Source: Magnetospirillum fulvum
Lineage (GTDB): Bacteria; Pseudomonadota; Alphaproteobacteria; Rhodospirillales; Magnetospirillaceae
DNA length: 64,000 bases
NCBI RefSeq assembly: GCF_900108475.1
Contig: NZ_FNWO01000003.1
Span: forward strand, 62,001-126,000
Direction of reading: 5' to 3'
Shown here in pieces: positions 9,220 through 18,094 of the stretch. The notes under the pieces are model-generated. The model was given only the letters and a program-made list of their open reading frames with translations, ran no database searches and had not been told where the DNA came from. The stretch's first letter is position 1, and the number at the start of each line of letters is the position of its first letter. A program made the position numbers and the translations under genes.

Positions 9220-9704
9220 CATGGACAATCTCCCCCAGGAGAGCTTTGTGTAACCGCCAACCCCATGATTCTTTAGAGTAAATTTGGCTATGGCGGTGTT
9301 TCGATGCGGCGTGACTTGCGGTAGATGAGCCTTGCGGACGGCCTGGTGAATCGCAGCCCTCGTACCCGGTCCTGACGCGGGTGAAGTTGCTGCTTCTTCA
9401 GCAGTGATTTCACAAGGAAATCGCCATGATTTAGGCGCTGACGCCCCATCCCCACGGCACCGGACCGCCGTTTTCAGGCCGATAAGCCGGTCAATGCCAT
9501 ACCCCGGGTCGTTGCGCGAAGCTCTCCAGATCGATCGAAATCCGCTCTAAACCTGCCGAACATACCGGAGATCAATACGCCGACGGCGCTATTACACCAA
9601 TCCACAAGAGACGATATCAAATCCACAGAAGACGATATCAAGGTGTTGCCTTCGTCCTGGGTGATTGATACCAATTCCCATTCCTTTGCCATGGCCAGAC
9701 CAAC
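9220..9704. mobile_element. Gene-free stretch with decayed IS256-like remnant
   Basis: There is no convincing gene here. From about 9570 to 9620 the sequence CGGAGATCAA, then CGCTATTACACCA, aligns with the stretch that follows the IS256-type transposase fragment near 24637-24690 (CGGAGATCAA, then CGCTGTTACATCA). At the other side, GAGCTTTGTGTAACCGCC (about 9241-9258) resembles the inverted complement of that end (GTGTAA followed by GCGCC). This suggests the two ends of an IS256-family element with most of the transposase lost. Just inside the right edge is a near-perfect 21-bp tandem repeat. The calls rest on by-eye comparison. Confidence 0.4.
9601..9642. repeat. Two-copy 21-bp tandem repeat
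   Basis: Two adjacent 21-bp units (9601-9621 and 9622-9642), each starting TCCACA and containing GACGATATCAA, differ at three positions. They lie at the right edge of the IS-like remnant, 60 bp before the second Caps_synth-like gene. Replication slippage or a footprint of the lost element would both explain them. Confidence 0.6.
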
Positions 9705-11429
9705 ATGCCGCAGTTTTTTAAAAATTGGTTTCGCAACAGCCTTAAAAAATTTGTCTGCGACAGCGCAAATCAACCGCAGCATCCCTTCCTGCGCCCTGAT
9801 TTTTTGCCCGACTGGACTGCCTTGCTGGCCAGCCGACCTGATCTTTGGCAAGACGCCCTGAAGCGCGCCGAGAATGGGCCGCGCGTGCTTATCGCCTCCA
9901 ATGTTGGCGGGCATGGCCCGGTGAGCGTGGTGGAAAGCATGCTGGCAGTCGCCCTGACGCTACGCGGTGCTAAGGTTCATACCCTGTTGTGCGATCAAGC
10001 CCTGCCGGGCTGCATGCGGGCGCAGTACGATTCCAACGCCAAGCCTAAGGAACTGATCGAGTATAATTTGCAGCAAGTGTGCAAATACTGCTTCAAGCGC
10101 GGCACGCAGGTCTTTTCCCCGCTTGGCCTAAGCCATCACCGCCTTAGCGAATTGCTGACAGCGGCGGAGAAAGCCGAGGCCAAACGCATCGCCGACAGCG
10201 TTCCCGCTGTTGATATGAAGTCCTTCCGCTGGCAGGGGTTGTCGGTGGGCGAACATGCCCTGGCCGGGGCCTTGCGCTATTATGCGCGCGGCACGCTGGA
10301 ACCCGGCGACCGCGATGCCGAGATCGTCACAGCCCGTTACCTCGAGGCGGCGCTGCTGACTGCTTTCGCCACGCGTCGCCTGATCGAGCAGGAAGGCATT
10401 GGCCACGCCGCTTTTCACCACGGCATCTATATTCCTCAGGGCATCGTCGGCGAGGTGTGCCGCAAGCACGGCGTTCACGTCTCCAACTGGGTGGTCGCCT
10501 ATCGCCGCAACACCTTGATCTTCAGCCACGACAATACCTTTCACCAGACCATGCTGGACGAGCCGGTGGAACAGTGGAAGTCGCTGCCATGGACCGATCG
10601 GCACGAGGAACAGGTGGTTTCCTATCTGCGTAGCCGCTGGCATGGCGGCCGCGACTGGATTTATTTTCACGAGAAGCCCGACGAGGATTTCGACAAATTT
10701 GCGGCCCAAACCGGCATGGACCCGAACAAGAAAACTATCGGCTTGCTGACCAACGTGTTCTGGGACGCGCAACTGCACTACAAACAGAACGCTTTTCGCG
10801 ACATGCTCGAGTGGGTGGTCAAGACTATACGGTGGTTCGAAACCCGCCCAGACTTGCAGCTTCTGATCCGCATTCACCCCGCTGAAATCCGTGGCACGGT
10901 GAAATCGCGCCAGATTTTGACCGACGAGATCGCCAAGGCCATTCCCAAACTGTCGCCCAATATCTTCATTATCGGAGCAGACAGCCCGGTCAGCACCTAT
11001 GCCGCAATGTTGAAATGCGACAGCGCCATCATCTATGGCACCAAGACCGGGGTGGAGTTGACCAGCATCGGTATTCCGGTGATCGTGGCCGGAGAAGCCT
11101 GGATACGCAACAAGGGACTCACCTTCGACGCCTCCTCGGAGGCCGAGTATTTCTCGCTGCTCGACCGCCTGCCGCTGAACCAGCGGTTGGACGAGGCGAC
11201 AGTGGGCGAGGCGCGTAAATACGCCTATCATTTCTTCTTCCGCCGCATGGTGCCGTTGCCCTTCGTTGTCCCGATGGACAAGGCGCCGAACTTCCGCCTT
11301 GAGGTCGACTCGCTGGCCGATCTGGCGGCTGGCGTTCATCCCGGGTTGGACGTGATTTGCGATGGCATCGTCGATCCCGCCAAGCCCTTCGTCTACGAGG
11401 CGGAAAACCTTGGCCTGCACGATGATTAA
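9705..11429 (+). CDS. Caps_synth/KpsS-like surface carbohydrate protein with four-Cys motif (paralogue 2)
   Basis: A 574-residue paralogue of the protein at 6410-8104, clearly similar along nearly all its length (for example FHHGIYIPQGI, FSHDNTFHQTML, LRSRWHGGRDWI, RIHPAE at residues 389-394, GEAWIRNKGLTFD). Cys96, Cys103, Cys126 and Cys129 repeat the C-x6-C-x22-C-x2-C spacing of the first copy, while the sequence between them has diverged, so the cysteines appear to be under selection. No good ribosome binding site precedes the ATG, and the upstream DNA is IS debris, so its promoter may have been altered. It overlaps the next gene by 8 nt. It is likely a capsule-type transferase. Confidence 0.72.
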   Translation: MPQFFKNWFRNSLKKFVCDSANQPQHPFLRPDFLPDWTALLASRPDLWQDALKRAENGPRVLIASNVGGHGPVSVVESMLAVALTLRGAKVHTLLCDQALPGCMRAQYDSNAKPKELIEYNLQQVCKYCFKRGTQVFSPLGLSHHRLSELLTAAEKAEAKRIADSVPAVDMKSFRWQGLSVGEHALAGALRYYARGTLEPGDRDAEIVTARYLEAALLTAFATRRLIEQEGIGHAAFHHGIYIPQGIVGEVCRKHGVHVSNWVVAYRRNTLIFSHDNTFHQTMLDEPVEQWKSLPWTDRHEEQVVSYLRSRWHGGRDWIYFHEKPDEDFDKFAAQTGMDPNKKTIGLLTNVFWDAQLHYKQNAFRDMLEWVVKTIRWFETRPDLQLLIRIHPAEIRGTVKSRQILTDEIAKAIPKLSPNIFIIGADSPVSTYAAMLKCDSAIIYGTKTGVELTSIGIPVIVAGEAWIRNKGLTFDASSEAEYFSLLDRLPLNQRLDEATVGEARKYAYHFFFRRMVPLPFVVPMDKAPNFRLEVDSLADLAAGVHPGLDVICDGIVDPAKPFVYEAENLGLHDD

Positions 11430-12771
11430 TGATCAGGCGAACATGACGGGGACCTGCATGCAGGCACATGACGGCGAGCGCATTCGGGTGGCGGTGAACG
11501 CCTTGCTCGACCCGGACACGGCTGGCGGTGTCGAATCTTCGGCACTGTCGATTATGCGCTATTACGTTGAACGACCAGAGGCGGTGCACCTGGACATCCT
11601 GGCTCTCCCCACCTTTCGTTCCCGTTTCTGCGAAATCATGGGACCCCATCATGAGGTGCGGTGCTGGGAAGGTGGGCAGGATCGCCCCATCCTGCCCACC
11701 ATTGGCAACCGCTATCTGCGCATGGTGCGCCGCTTCGCGGGTCCCTTCGGCGCAACGATGGATCGGGCATTAATTGTCCGACGCACGCGTCAATTCGCGT
11801 GCGAGCTGGGAACGGCGGCGGCCAACGACGCCGCCTTGCGCGCCCTCGGGGTTCAGATCGTCCATTTCCCCTACGGCTCCACCTTCCCCACCACTCTGCC
11901 CTACGTTTACGAGCCGCACGACATCCAACACCGCCATTATCCCGGGTTTTTCACCCCGCGAGAGGTGGAATGGCGAGACCGAGTCTATGGCGACGGGTGT
12001 CGCAATGCAGCCATGTGCGTGTGCGGCAGCCAGTGGACAAAGAACGACATCGTCAGCCAATTCGGAGTGAAGCCCGAGCGAGTCGCGGTCATTCCCCGTA
12101 GTTCCTACAATGCGCGGGTGCCGGTCGGCGAAGGTCGGCGGCGGGAAATTCTGGCCGAACTCGGCCTGCCTGACCGCTTCGCATATTACCCGGCGATGAC
12201 TTTTCCCCACAAAAACCATCATCGGCTGTTCGAGGCTCTGGCCCGGCTGCGCGATCAGCACGGCATCGTTCTGCCCCTGGTGATGAGCGGCCGGTGGCAC
12301 CAGCCGAGCCGCCTGACTCTGGAAACCGCGCTAGATACCTTCCAACTGCGCGATCAGGTGCGCATGCTGACCGTGGTGCCGGATGAAACCCTTTCGGCGC
12401 TTTTTCAATCGGCGTGGTTCATGGTGTTTCCGTCGCTGTTCGAAGGGCTGTCGCAATCACTGCTCGAAGGCTTGCATGTGGGTTTGCCCATCATCGCCGC
12501 CCGGCAGACCTCGATCCCCGAGACGGTGGGCGACGCCGCCTTGCTGTTCGACGGGCTGGACGTCGCGTCGATCACCCACGCGCTGCACCGCGCCACCACC
12601 GAGGAGGCCCTGCTGCGCGACATTGCCGACCGTGCCGCGCCCTATTATACCCGCTATTCCTGGGACAAGGCGGGGCCGACTTTGACCGCCGTTTATCGCC
12701 ACATCCTGGGCCGCCCCCTTGGCGACGAGGGCCGCGCCTTGGTCGAAGACGCTATTGGGGCCAGCTTATGA
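11422..12771 (+). CDS. GT4 family glycosyltransferase
   Basis: A GT-B glycosyltransferase of 449 residues if the ATG at 11422 is used; in-frame ATGs at 11443 and 11458 are alternatives, the last with GGGG six bases upstream. The N-terminal domain begins RIRVAVNALLDPDTAGGVES. The C-terminal donor domain has YYPAMTFPHKNHHRLFEAL, and FPSLFEGLSQSLLEGLHVGLP supplies the E-x7-E donor-binding pair. It overlaps both neighbours (8 nt upstream, ATGA downstream), so it is co-transcribed with the Caps_synth-like paralogue and the acetyltransferase. The donor and acceptor are unknown. Confidence 0.87.
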   Translation: MINDQANMTGTCMQAHDGERIRVAVNALLDPDTAGGVESSALSIMRYYVERPEAVHLDILALPTFRSRFCEIMGPHHEVRCWEGGQDRPILPTIGNRYLRMVRRFAGPFGATMDRALIVRRTRQFACELGTAAANDAALRALGVQIVHFPYGSTFPTTLPYVYEPHDIQHRHYPGFFTPREVEWRDRVYGDGCRNAAMCVCGSQWTKNDIVSQFGVKPERVAVIPRSSYNARVPVGEGRRREILAELGLPDRFAYYPAMTFPHKNHHRLFEALARLRDQHGIVLPLVMSGRWHQPSRLTLETALDTFQLRDQVRMLTVVPDETLSALFQSAWFMVFPSLFEGLSQSLLEGLHVGLPIIAARQTSIPETVGDAALLFDGLDVASITHALHRATTEEALLRDIADRAAPYYTRYSWDKAGPTLTAVYRHILGRPLGDEGRALVEDAIGASL

Positions 12772-13430
12772 GGCGCAACATCGAAGCCACCGACCACGCC
12801 TTCGCCAGTGGTCCCGTCTATCTGCGCATCAATTCCTTCCTGCGGGCACTGCGCGAGACCCGCAATTTCCGGAACGCACTGCTGGTTCGGGCGGTGTGGA
12901 AGCAATTTTGCCGCTCGGGCCAATTGGCCGAGACGGTGCGGTTGGGCGCGGGCGCGCGGGTGGTCAACCTCAACAACTCCGAAGCCCTGACCATCGGCCG
13001 CGACTCCGTCATTCGCGGCATCCTGCGCCTTGAGCGTCAGGGTATCATAGCTATCGGCGAGAGTGTCTATATCGGCGATGCGAGCATCCTGAGCGCGATG
13101 GAGCGCATCGAAATCGGACAGGGCACCCTGGTCGCCCACAATGTCCAGATATTCGACAACGACAGCCACCCCATCAATGCCGAGGATCGGGTGAACGATT
13201 TCCGCAAGAAGCTGGGCTACAAGCTGCCCCGCGCGGTGACCATTGCCCACGCCCCGGTAAGCATCGGCGAACGCTGCTGGCTGGGCATGAACAGCATCGT
13301 GATGAAGGGCGTTACCATCGGCAACGATACCATCGTGGCCAGCGGCAGCGTGGTCGTGACGGATTTGCCGCCCAGCGTCATCGCGGCCGGCAATCCTGCG
13401 CGGGTCGTTAAAGTAATCGCCCCATCCTGA
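12768..13430 (+). CDS. Left-handed beta-helix (hexapeptide) O/N-acetyltransferase
   Basis: A 220-residue acyltransferase. Hexapeptide-repeat turns run from about residue 65 (IGRDSVIRG) through IGESVYIGDAS, IGQGTLVAHN, IGERCWLGMNSIVMKGVTIGND and ASGSVVV, ending VIAAGNPARVVK. The FDNDSHP segment carries the catalytic histidine of the maltose/galactoside acetyltransferase class. The family uses acetyl-CoA to acetylate a sugar hydroxyl or amine as a trimer. The start overlaps the GT4 stop (ATGA). It could modify the glycan or supply the N-acetyl step for the 4-amino sugar made by RfbA, RfbB and the WecE-like enzyme; neither is proven. Confidence 0.85.
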   Translation: MRRNIEATDHAFASGPVYLRINSFLRALRETRNFRNALLVRAVWKQFCRSGQLAETVRLGAGARVVNLNNSEALTIGRDSVIRGILRLERQGIIAIGESVYIGDASILSAMERIEIGQGTLVAHNVQIFDNDSHPINAEDRVNDFRKKLGYKLPRAVTIAHAPVSIGERCWLGMNSIVMKGVTIGNDTIVASGSVVVTDLPPSVIAAGNPARVVKVIAPS

Positions 13431-13451
13431 TCATGCGGCAGGAAGGCTGCG

Positions 13452-15272
13452 CTATTGCGGCACCGCCTGGCGACGGCCGCCCATCTTAAACATGTCGGAA
13501 AGATGAGGATGGGTGAAGCGTCCGGCCCATTCCCTCATCAGCCGCGTCTGGTCGAGCGGCGAACAGCCCAGCGGTGCCCCGGCCGGGCAGACCGCAACCG
13601 GCCGCGGAGCCTCGGCGATGGTAAAGCCGGCATTCCACAGCCGCAGCGACAGATCGAGATCGAAGCCGCCGTCCTCATACAGATCGGTCGGCACGGCCAA
13701 GCCGCGCAACGGGGCCAACGCGAATAGGCCTTGGCGCACCGCCAGGAAACCTCCCAAGGTATCTTCCTGAATCTGCGTGCCGTCGTTTTCTTCCTCCGCA
13801 AAGGCCAGGCCGGCAACCCGCTGCTCAAGCGCCGCCGCCGCCAGCCAGCCCGCCATGGCGTCATCCAGGCTACCCTTCAGGCGGGTTCCGGCATCGATCA
13901 GCAGTACATGCGACGCTTCAGCCGCCCGCAAGGCCGCCAGCGTGGCCCGGCCCCAGCGACCCGGTGCCATCAGGGGAGCGATCAGCATGGCATCGGAGGG
14001 CTGGGACAACGGTTCGCCCTGTGGCCGCGCATCGGCGACGATTACACTGAATTTCCGCTTGCCGCAGAAGGCTCTCGCCTCCTCGATGGTTTCCGCCATA
14101 TGGCGGTCATCCCCGGCCACCCGCAAAACAACCACCAGACTGGTCATCCGCGCCAGTTCGAAAGGGCGAGACGAAAGTCCCTGCGCAGGGCGAAGCTGGG
14201 TAAAAGCGGCATCGTCGGATTTTCTGCCCCGCAGGTCATTAATGGTCGAGATATATTCGAACTTCTGCGCCTTGTTGTGTTGCAGCAACTGACGCAGCGC
14301 GCTGATCAGCGCCTCCTCTACCTGGGTCGTCACCAAGGATGGGCGGGTGATGACCCGCGAAGCCAATTCCCGCAGCCTCGCCTCACGCGCCGACCCCTGA
14401 CGAACCATCAAAAGATTGCCGTTGTTGTCGGTGGGCAAGTCGTCTTCCACAGGCGGCAGGCAGGTGAAGGAACGCCCGAGCTTACCAAGATGCCAGATCG
14501 CCATGCCCTCGGCTTGAAGCTTCCGTAGCACCGTCAGCAGCTTTTCCTTGCGCTCAGTGTTAAGGTTCTTGGGCGAGAATTCGAACTGGATCACCACATT
14601 CGGCGAAGCGGCGATGGCCTCGTGGCCGCCATTCAGCACATCGGCCTCGTGCCCCTCGACGTCAATCTTGATCAGGTCGATGGGGCGGCAGCCCTGTTTC
14701 CGCCACAAGCCGTCCAACCGCCGTACCTCGACCGAGGGAGTGGAGGCCACAGCGGACCGTGCCGCGTCAGACAGGCCACTGAACGCCGATTCCTGAGCTT
14801 CATAGAAGGTCGCGGTGCCATCGAAATCGGCAATGGCAAGGGGGAGCAATTGGGCCACGACGCCGTTGCGCTCGACATTTTCCCGCAGCAGGACCATGGC
14901 GTTGCGATTGGGCTCAGCAGCGAACACGGCACCTTCAGGGCCGATTTTCCGCCCGGTGGCGACGGTATAGAGCCCGAAATTGGCCCCAATGTCCCAGACC
15001 ACCGAGGTCTCGTCGCACAAGCCTAGGAAGAGTTCAAGATCGTCCCGTTCCTGGTGGCCACCATAGACGCAGGCGCGCCCGAACCGATCCACCAGATCAG
15101 CGCGATAGGTCACATCGCCGATGGTGAACTCTCCGATCTGTTTCTGGCCGGGCGAATGAAGACGTGCACCCAGAAGGGTGAGCAACTCGCCCAAAGCGGG
15201 GCCAGCTTGCGGGTCGGCACGCACGGCCTCGAAAGCCAAATAGAGGTTCTTCAAATCTGATTGATCAGACAT
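13452..15272 (-). CDS. FkbM methyltransferase fused to a GT2-like domain
   Basis: A 606-residue two-domain protein. Residues about 45-275 form an FkbM-family SAM-dependent methyltransferase: VWDIGANFGLYT is the SAM-binding loop, followed by AAEPN and IDLIKIDVEGHEADVL. After a linker of about 100 residues, the C-terminal half reads as a divergent GT-A (GT2-like) domain, with LLIDAGTRL in place of the usual DxD and SLRLWNAGF near the end. The start at 15272 (MSDQSDL) is chosen; ATG at 15290 is equally possible and no strong ribosome site is visible. It is divergently transcribed from the GT2 at 15430. It probably caps or decorates a glycan. Confidence 0.75.
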   Translation of the reverse strand: MSDQSDLKNLYLAFEAVRADPQAGPALGELLTLLGARLHSPGQKQIGEFTIGDVTYRADLVDRFGRACVYGGHQERDDLELFLGLCDETSVVWDIGANFGLYTVATGRKIGPEGAVFAAEPNRNAMVLLRENVERNGVVAQLLPLAIADFDGTATFYEAQESAFSGLSDAARSAVASTPSVEVRRLDGLWRKQGCRPIDLIKIDVEGHEADVLNGGHEAIAASPNVVIQFEFSPKNLNTERKEKLLTVLRKLQAEGMAIWHLGKLGRSFTCLPPVEDDLPTDNNGNLLMVRQGSAREARLRELASRVITRPSLVTTQVEEALISALRQLLQHNKAQKFEYISTINDLRGRKSDDAAFTQLRPAQGLSSRPFELARMTSLVVVLRVAGDDRHMAETIEEARAFCGKRKFSVIVADARPQGEPLSQPSDAMLIAPLMAPGRWGRATLAALRAAEASHVLLIDAGTRLKGSLDDAMAGWLAAAALEQRVAGLAFAEEENDGTQIQEDTLGGFLAVRQGLFALAPLRGLAVPTDLYEDGGFDLDLSLRLWNAGFTIAEAPRPVAVCPAGAPLGCSPLDQTRLMREWAGRFTHPHLSDMFKMGGRRQAVPQ

Positions 15273-15429
15273 CAGGGAAAGTCCACGCATGATATAGAGA
15301 AGGATGCTGGAGACTGGTCTAAACGGAAGACAGGACGCTCGCAAGCTCTTTCCCTAAATGGTAAAATCGGGCTTATAAAGAGAGCTTTCTCCTTGGTTAT
15401 GGCCGATGAGGCTACACAACTTTTAGGTG

Positions 15430-16707
15430 ATGTGTATGATGATTGGCTTTTTTCTGCGTGTTCTACGCAAGCTTATCGACATCAGGGGCCGCATATCGGC
15501 CGGAGCTATTCGGAACGCGTTCCGTGCGGCCAGTGAGAAAGCCAGCCTTTTGCGGAAAATTAATGACGCGTATGAGCGCGAAAAGGAGCTTGGCGTTAAA
15601 TTATTCAATTTGCAAGCGATGGTGGTCCGCTTGAGCCAAAGGCAAGGGGCGGCTCCGACGAGCGACGGGGAAGCCCTGGAGACCATTGAAACCCTGCATG
15701 CGATGAATCGGGAATTGCGAATTCGACTGAACGCGGCAACGTGTGAGCAATCCTGGCAGTTGCGCTATATCGAGGCGGTCATCGAATGCGCCGATCCGCG
15801 CGCGCTGTCCGGCATCCCGCCGGCAAGTTTGCCCGTCGCCAAGCGAACGCAATGTCTGCCCGCCCTGATCGATGCCTGGAAACCCTCGCCGCGCGCCAAA
15901 CTGTCTTTCGTGCTGGCGACCTACAATCGCTTGCCAATACTGAAGCTGTCCATCGACAGCATTCGCCAGCAATCCCTGAGCTTTCCCTCGGAAATCATCG
16001 TGGTGGATGGTGGCAGCACCGATGGCACTATCGGTTGGCTGGCTGAACAATACGACATTGTGACCGTGGTGCAGCACAACCGCATTCCCAGCCAGGGCAA
16101 TTGTCGCCTGAAGAGCTGGGGCTACTTCATCAATCTCGGCTTCCGCCTCGCCCAAGGCAAATGGGTCTGCATGATCAGCGACGACAGCCTCCTGCTCCCC
16201 GGTGCGGTGGAGCGCGGCGTGCGCCACGCAGAAGCGCTGGAGGCGGCGGGCAAGAATGTCGGCGGCGGTGCTTTTTATTTTCGCGACTGGCCAAAGGCGG
16301 GTCAATATTTCGTTCAACATACCCTGGGCGGCATGCTGATGGTCAATCACGGATTGTTTCTGAAGGAAGCCCTAATCGACGTAGCCTATGCCGAGGAGGA
16401 TTTCTACAGCTTCTACAAGGCAGACAGCGATCTGGCGCTTAAGTTGTGGCATGCCGGATACGAGGTGGTCGATTGCCCCGAGTCGTTCGTCGAGCATCTG
16501 TTGTTGCCCGAAGAGGAATTACGGCTGGAGAACAATGAAACCCTGATCCGCGACAGGGAGCTTCTGGTCAGCCGGTGGAGCGGCCTCTATTTCGACACAG
16601 CCGCGCCGATGATGTATCGTCAGGCCTTCCAGCATTTCTCGGACTTCGTGGACGAGAGTAACACCGTCCGCGCGTTCGAACCCTTCGCCACCGCCCCGGT
16701 GTCCTGA
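15430..16707 (+). CDS. GT2 family glycosyltransferase with N-terminal coiled coil
   Basis: A 425-residue inverting glycosyltransferase of the GT-A fold. Residues about 25-65 and 85-105 are charged and heptad-like, probably coiled coil. The catalytic domain starts near residue 155 with FVLATYNRLPIL, followed by VVDGGSTDGTIGWL and the DxD-equivalent MISDDS. Several start codons are stacked (GTG 15427, ATG 15430, 15436, 15439); 15430 is used here. It shares a short divergent promoter region (15273-15429) with the FkbM fusion and is followed after 2 nt by a GT4 gene. The substrate is unknown. Confidence 0.83.
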   Translation: MCMMIGFFLRVLRKLIDIRGRISAGAIRNAFRAASEKASLLRKINDAYEREKELGVKLFNLQAMVVRLSQRQGAAPTSDGEALETIETLHAMNRELRIRLNAATCEQSWQLRYIEAVIECADPRALSGIPPASLPVAKRTQCLPALIDAWKPSPRAKLSFVLATYNRLPILKLSIDSIRQQSLSFPSEIIVVDGGSTDGTIGWLAEQYDIVTVVQHNRIPSQGNCRLKSWGYFINLGFRLAQGKWVCMISDDSLLLPGAVERGVRHAEALEAAGKNVGGGAFYFRDWPKAGQYFVQHTLGGMLMVNHGLFLKEALIDVAYAEEDFYSFYKADSDLALKLWHAGYEVVDCPESFVEHLLLPEEELRLENNETLIRDRELLVSRWSGLYFDTAAPMMYRQAFQHFSDFVDESNTVRAFEPFATAPVS

Positions 16708-16709
16708 TT

Positions 16710-18038
16710 GTGGCGGGCGGGTGCGGCGATCGGCCGTCGCGCATCGGCTTGCGCGTCATCTCCAGTCCCGGTTGGCGGGGCGGTGTCAATTACATCATCA
16801 ACTGGGCGCGCGCCTGCGCCAGCGTGCCGGTTGAAGAACGCCCCGAAATCTGGCTGTTGCCCTATGACGAACGCGGCCAGGCCATCGCCGCCGAACTGGC
16901 GCCCCTTGTCGCCGGCATCCGTCCCTTTGCCGAAGCCAGCCTGCTCGATCTCGACATGGTCTATCCGGCCACTCAAATTTTCGAAGCCCCCTTCGGGGTC
17001 CCCTGGGCCGGATGGGTTCCCGATTGGCAATGCAAGCATCTGCCCGAGTTGTTCGACCCGGTGGAACGGGCACGGCGCGATCTGCATTATGGTCTGCTGG
17101 CCCAGCACGCGCCGTTCCTGGTGTTAAGCAGCAGCATGGCGGTGGCGGACAGTCGGCGGCTTTATCCCAAGACGTTGGTGCCCCATGCCCAATTGTCCTT
17201 TCCCGCCTGGTTCGATACCGAAGAAGTCGCCGCCGCTTGTGCCGCTCTGCCCGAGGTGAAGGCCCGCTATGACTTGCCCGAACGCTTCTTCCTGGTGGCC
17301 AACCAGTGGTGGCGGCACAAAAACCATGAATTGGTGATCGCGGCATTAGCCAAACTGGACGGCGACTTCGCGGTGGTTTGTACCGGCGCCACCATCGACC
17401 ATCGCTGGCCGGACTACCCTAAGGCATTGCTGGAATCCGATGCGGTCAAGGCGTTGGGGCGGCGCCTGCGCGTATTGGGCAGCGTGGATCGCAGCGACCA
17501 ATTGGCAATGATGCTCGGTGCGGTCGCGATCATCCAGCCGAGCCGGTTTGAGGGCTGGAGCACCATCGTCGAAGAGGCGCGAACGCTGAACCGGCCGCTC
17601 TTGTTGTCGCGCATGCCGGTGCATGAAGAGCAGAACCCGCCCGGCTGTCGCTTTTTCGATTGCGACAATGCCAGCCAACTGGCGGAAGCCATGCGGGCGG
17701 CGCTTGACACCCCGATCCAGGCGCCCGTCTTGGATGTTTCGGCGGAACAGAGCGCTTATGTGCGGTCCTGCGTGGCGCAGCTCTGCACCGTCGCCCGCGC
17801 CGTGCGCCAAGCCTATGACCCGGCCCGTCACGACCCGGCGCTGCTGCTGGCCGACCTCACTGCCGGCCTCGACGAAAGAGGCCTCGACCCGGCTTTGGCC
17901 GCCAAAGTGCATTCGGGAGTGCGCAACATGCTGTCATGCGATGCGACAGCAGCCGAACGCTATCGCCGTTCTTTGGCCGCCCGGCCGCGTCAAAGGCCGA
18001 CCCTGATCGGCCGGTTGAGGTCCCTGTTCAGAGGCTGA
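16710..18038 (+). CDS. GT4 family glycosyltransferase
   Basis: A 442-residue GT-B enzyme starting with GTG two bases after the previous stop. The C-terminal donor domain has FLVANQWWRHKNHELVIAAL, then IIQPSRFEGWSTIVEEAR, which carries the E-x7-E donor-binding pair, and LNRPLLLSRMPVHEEQ. The N-terminal domain starts with SSPGWRGGVNYIINW. A basic tail of about 25 residues may bind the membrane. It converges on the FkbM gene at 18095, with 56 bp between them. Confidence 0.85.
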   Translation: MAGGCGDRPSRIGLRVISSPGWRGGVNYIINWARACASVPVEERPEIWLLPYDERGQAIAAELAPLVAGIRPFAEASLLDLDMVYPATQIFEAPFGVPWAGWVPDWQCKHLPELFDPVERARRDLHYGLLAQHAPFLVLSSSMAVADSRRLYPKTLVPHAQLSFPAWFDTEEVAAACAALPEVKARYDLPERFFLVANQWWRHKNHELVIAALAKLDGDFAVVCTGATIDHRWPDYPKALLESDAVKALGRRLRVLGSVDRSDQLAMMLGAVAIIQPSRFEGWSTIVEEARTLNRPLLLSRMPVHEEQNPPGCRFFDCDNASQLAEAMRAALDTPIQAPVLDVSAEQSAYVRSCVAQLCTVARAVRQAYDPARHDPALLLADLTAGLDERGLDPALAAKVHSGVRNMLSCDATAAERYRRSLAARPRQRPTLIGRLRSLFRG

Positions 18039-18094
18039 TCGTCAGGCCCGGCCGATCATGAGACGTGATGGGTGCGCAGCGCTTGTGGAACGTC

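Noticed and set aside
9220-9704. Small protein genes in the gap before the second Caps_synth-like gene
   Set aside because: Short frames here have no ribosome site or motif, and the DNA matches IS debris.
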